A DNA stretch of 16,463 nucleotides from JAYEJW01 sp034716535 (GTDB taxonomy: Bacteria > Pseudomonadota > Gammaproteobacteria > Chromatiales > Chromatiaceae), in the NCBI GenBank assembly GCA_034716535.1, contig JAYEJW010000076.1:1-16463 (forward strand), given 5' to 3'. A program made the translations under genes and the position numbers. Below, one piece after another: positions 16,463 through 16,463 of this stretch. Numbering within the stretch: position 1 is the stretch's first letter; every line of letters begins with the position of its first letter. The notes below the pieces were generated by a model. The model did not search any database. It was not told the origin of the DNA and saw nothing but the letters and a program-made list of their open reading frames with translations.

Positions 16463-16463
16463 C

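Larger units (their letters stand above)
16129..16463 (-). mobile_element. Group II intron, 3' part (runs off the right edge)
   Basis: On the minus strand the window holds the end of a maturase gene, then domain V, then a domain VI-like hairpin. This is the standard order of a bacterial group II intron with its ORF in domain IV. The 3' splice boundary is inferred near 16129: an A opposite 16138 is the candidate branch point, and the bases after it end in AC eight to nine positions later. The 5' part lies outside. The flanking 3' exon leads into the inverted-repeat debris at 15872-16045, so the intron appears to have landed in mobile-element sequence. Confidence 0.75.

Overview
The window is GC-rich and suggests a proteobacterium, probably a gammaproteobacterium. 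That assignment is an inference from composition, from the kind of lipid/polyketide synthase, and from the kind of mobile debris; no marker gene fixes it. Two large genes dominate. At 514-9372 there is one 2952-residue multidomain enzyme. It joins two nitronate-monooxygenase-like (PfaD-type enoyl reductase) barrels, a ketosynthase, an acyltransferase, three tandem acyl carrier domains, a ketoreductase and a double-hotdog dehydratase. At 9664-12846 there is a separate ketosynthase-acyltransferase protein. Together they look like a compact relative of the polyunsaturated fatty acid (Pfa) and heterocyst-glycolipid synthases, a 'secondary lipid synthase'. The KS extends, KR reduces, DH dehydrates and the NMO/ER-like part could saturate, all on a triple-ACP platform. 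The second KS-AT may serve priming, a particular elongation round or chain transfer. No thioesterase, phosphopantetheinyl transferase or glycerol acyltransferase is visible here, so release and activation must be supplied elsewhere.

Left edge, 1-513: a decayed minus-strand fragment of a TrkA-N/RCK-type nucleotide-binding domain (ion channel or antiporter regulator) carrying an in-frame stop and a frameshift. It is followed by about 320 bases with no gene, which presumably hold the synthase promoter. Between the two synthase genes there is a 290-base spacer without a convincing gene.

Middle right, 12952-14334, minus strand, convergent with the synthase genes: a predicted exported protein of unknown function with several closely spaced cysteine pairs. 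It has a good ribosome binding site and a 9-bp hairpin upstream.

Right end, 14335-16463: a mobile-element graveyard. It contains a gene-free stretch, then a striking 93-nt element (14880-14972) in which a 14-bp perfect stem encloses three small perfect hairpins. Directly after it comes a truncated ORF of a widespread uncharacterised family (14978-15712). Next are the first residues of an insertion-sequence-type small ORF that breaks off, an AT-rich segment bounded by a 24-nt imperfect inverted repeat, and finally the 3' end of a group II intron on the minus strand (domains V/VI and the C-terminus of its reverse transcriptase/maturase), which runs off the window edge.
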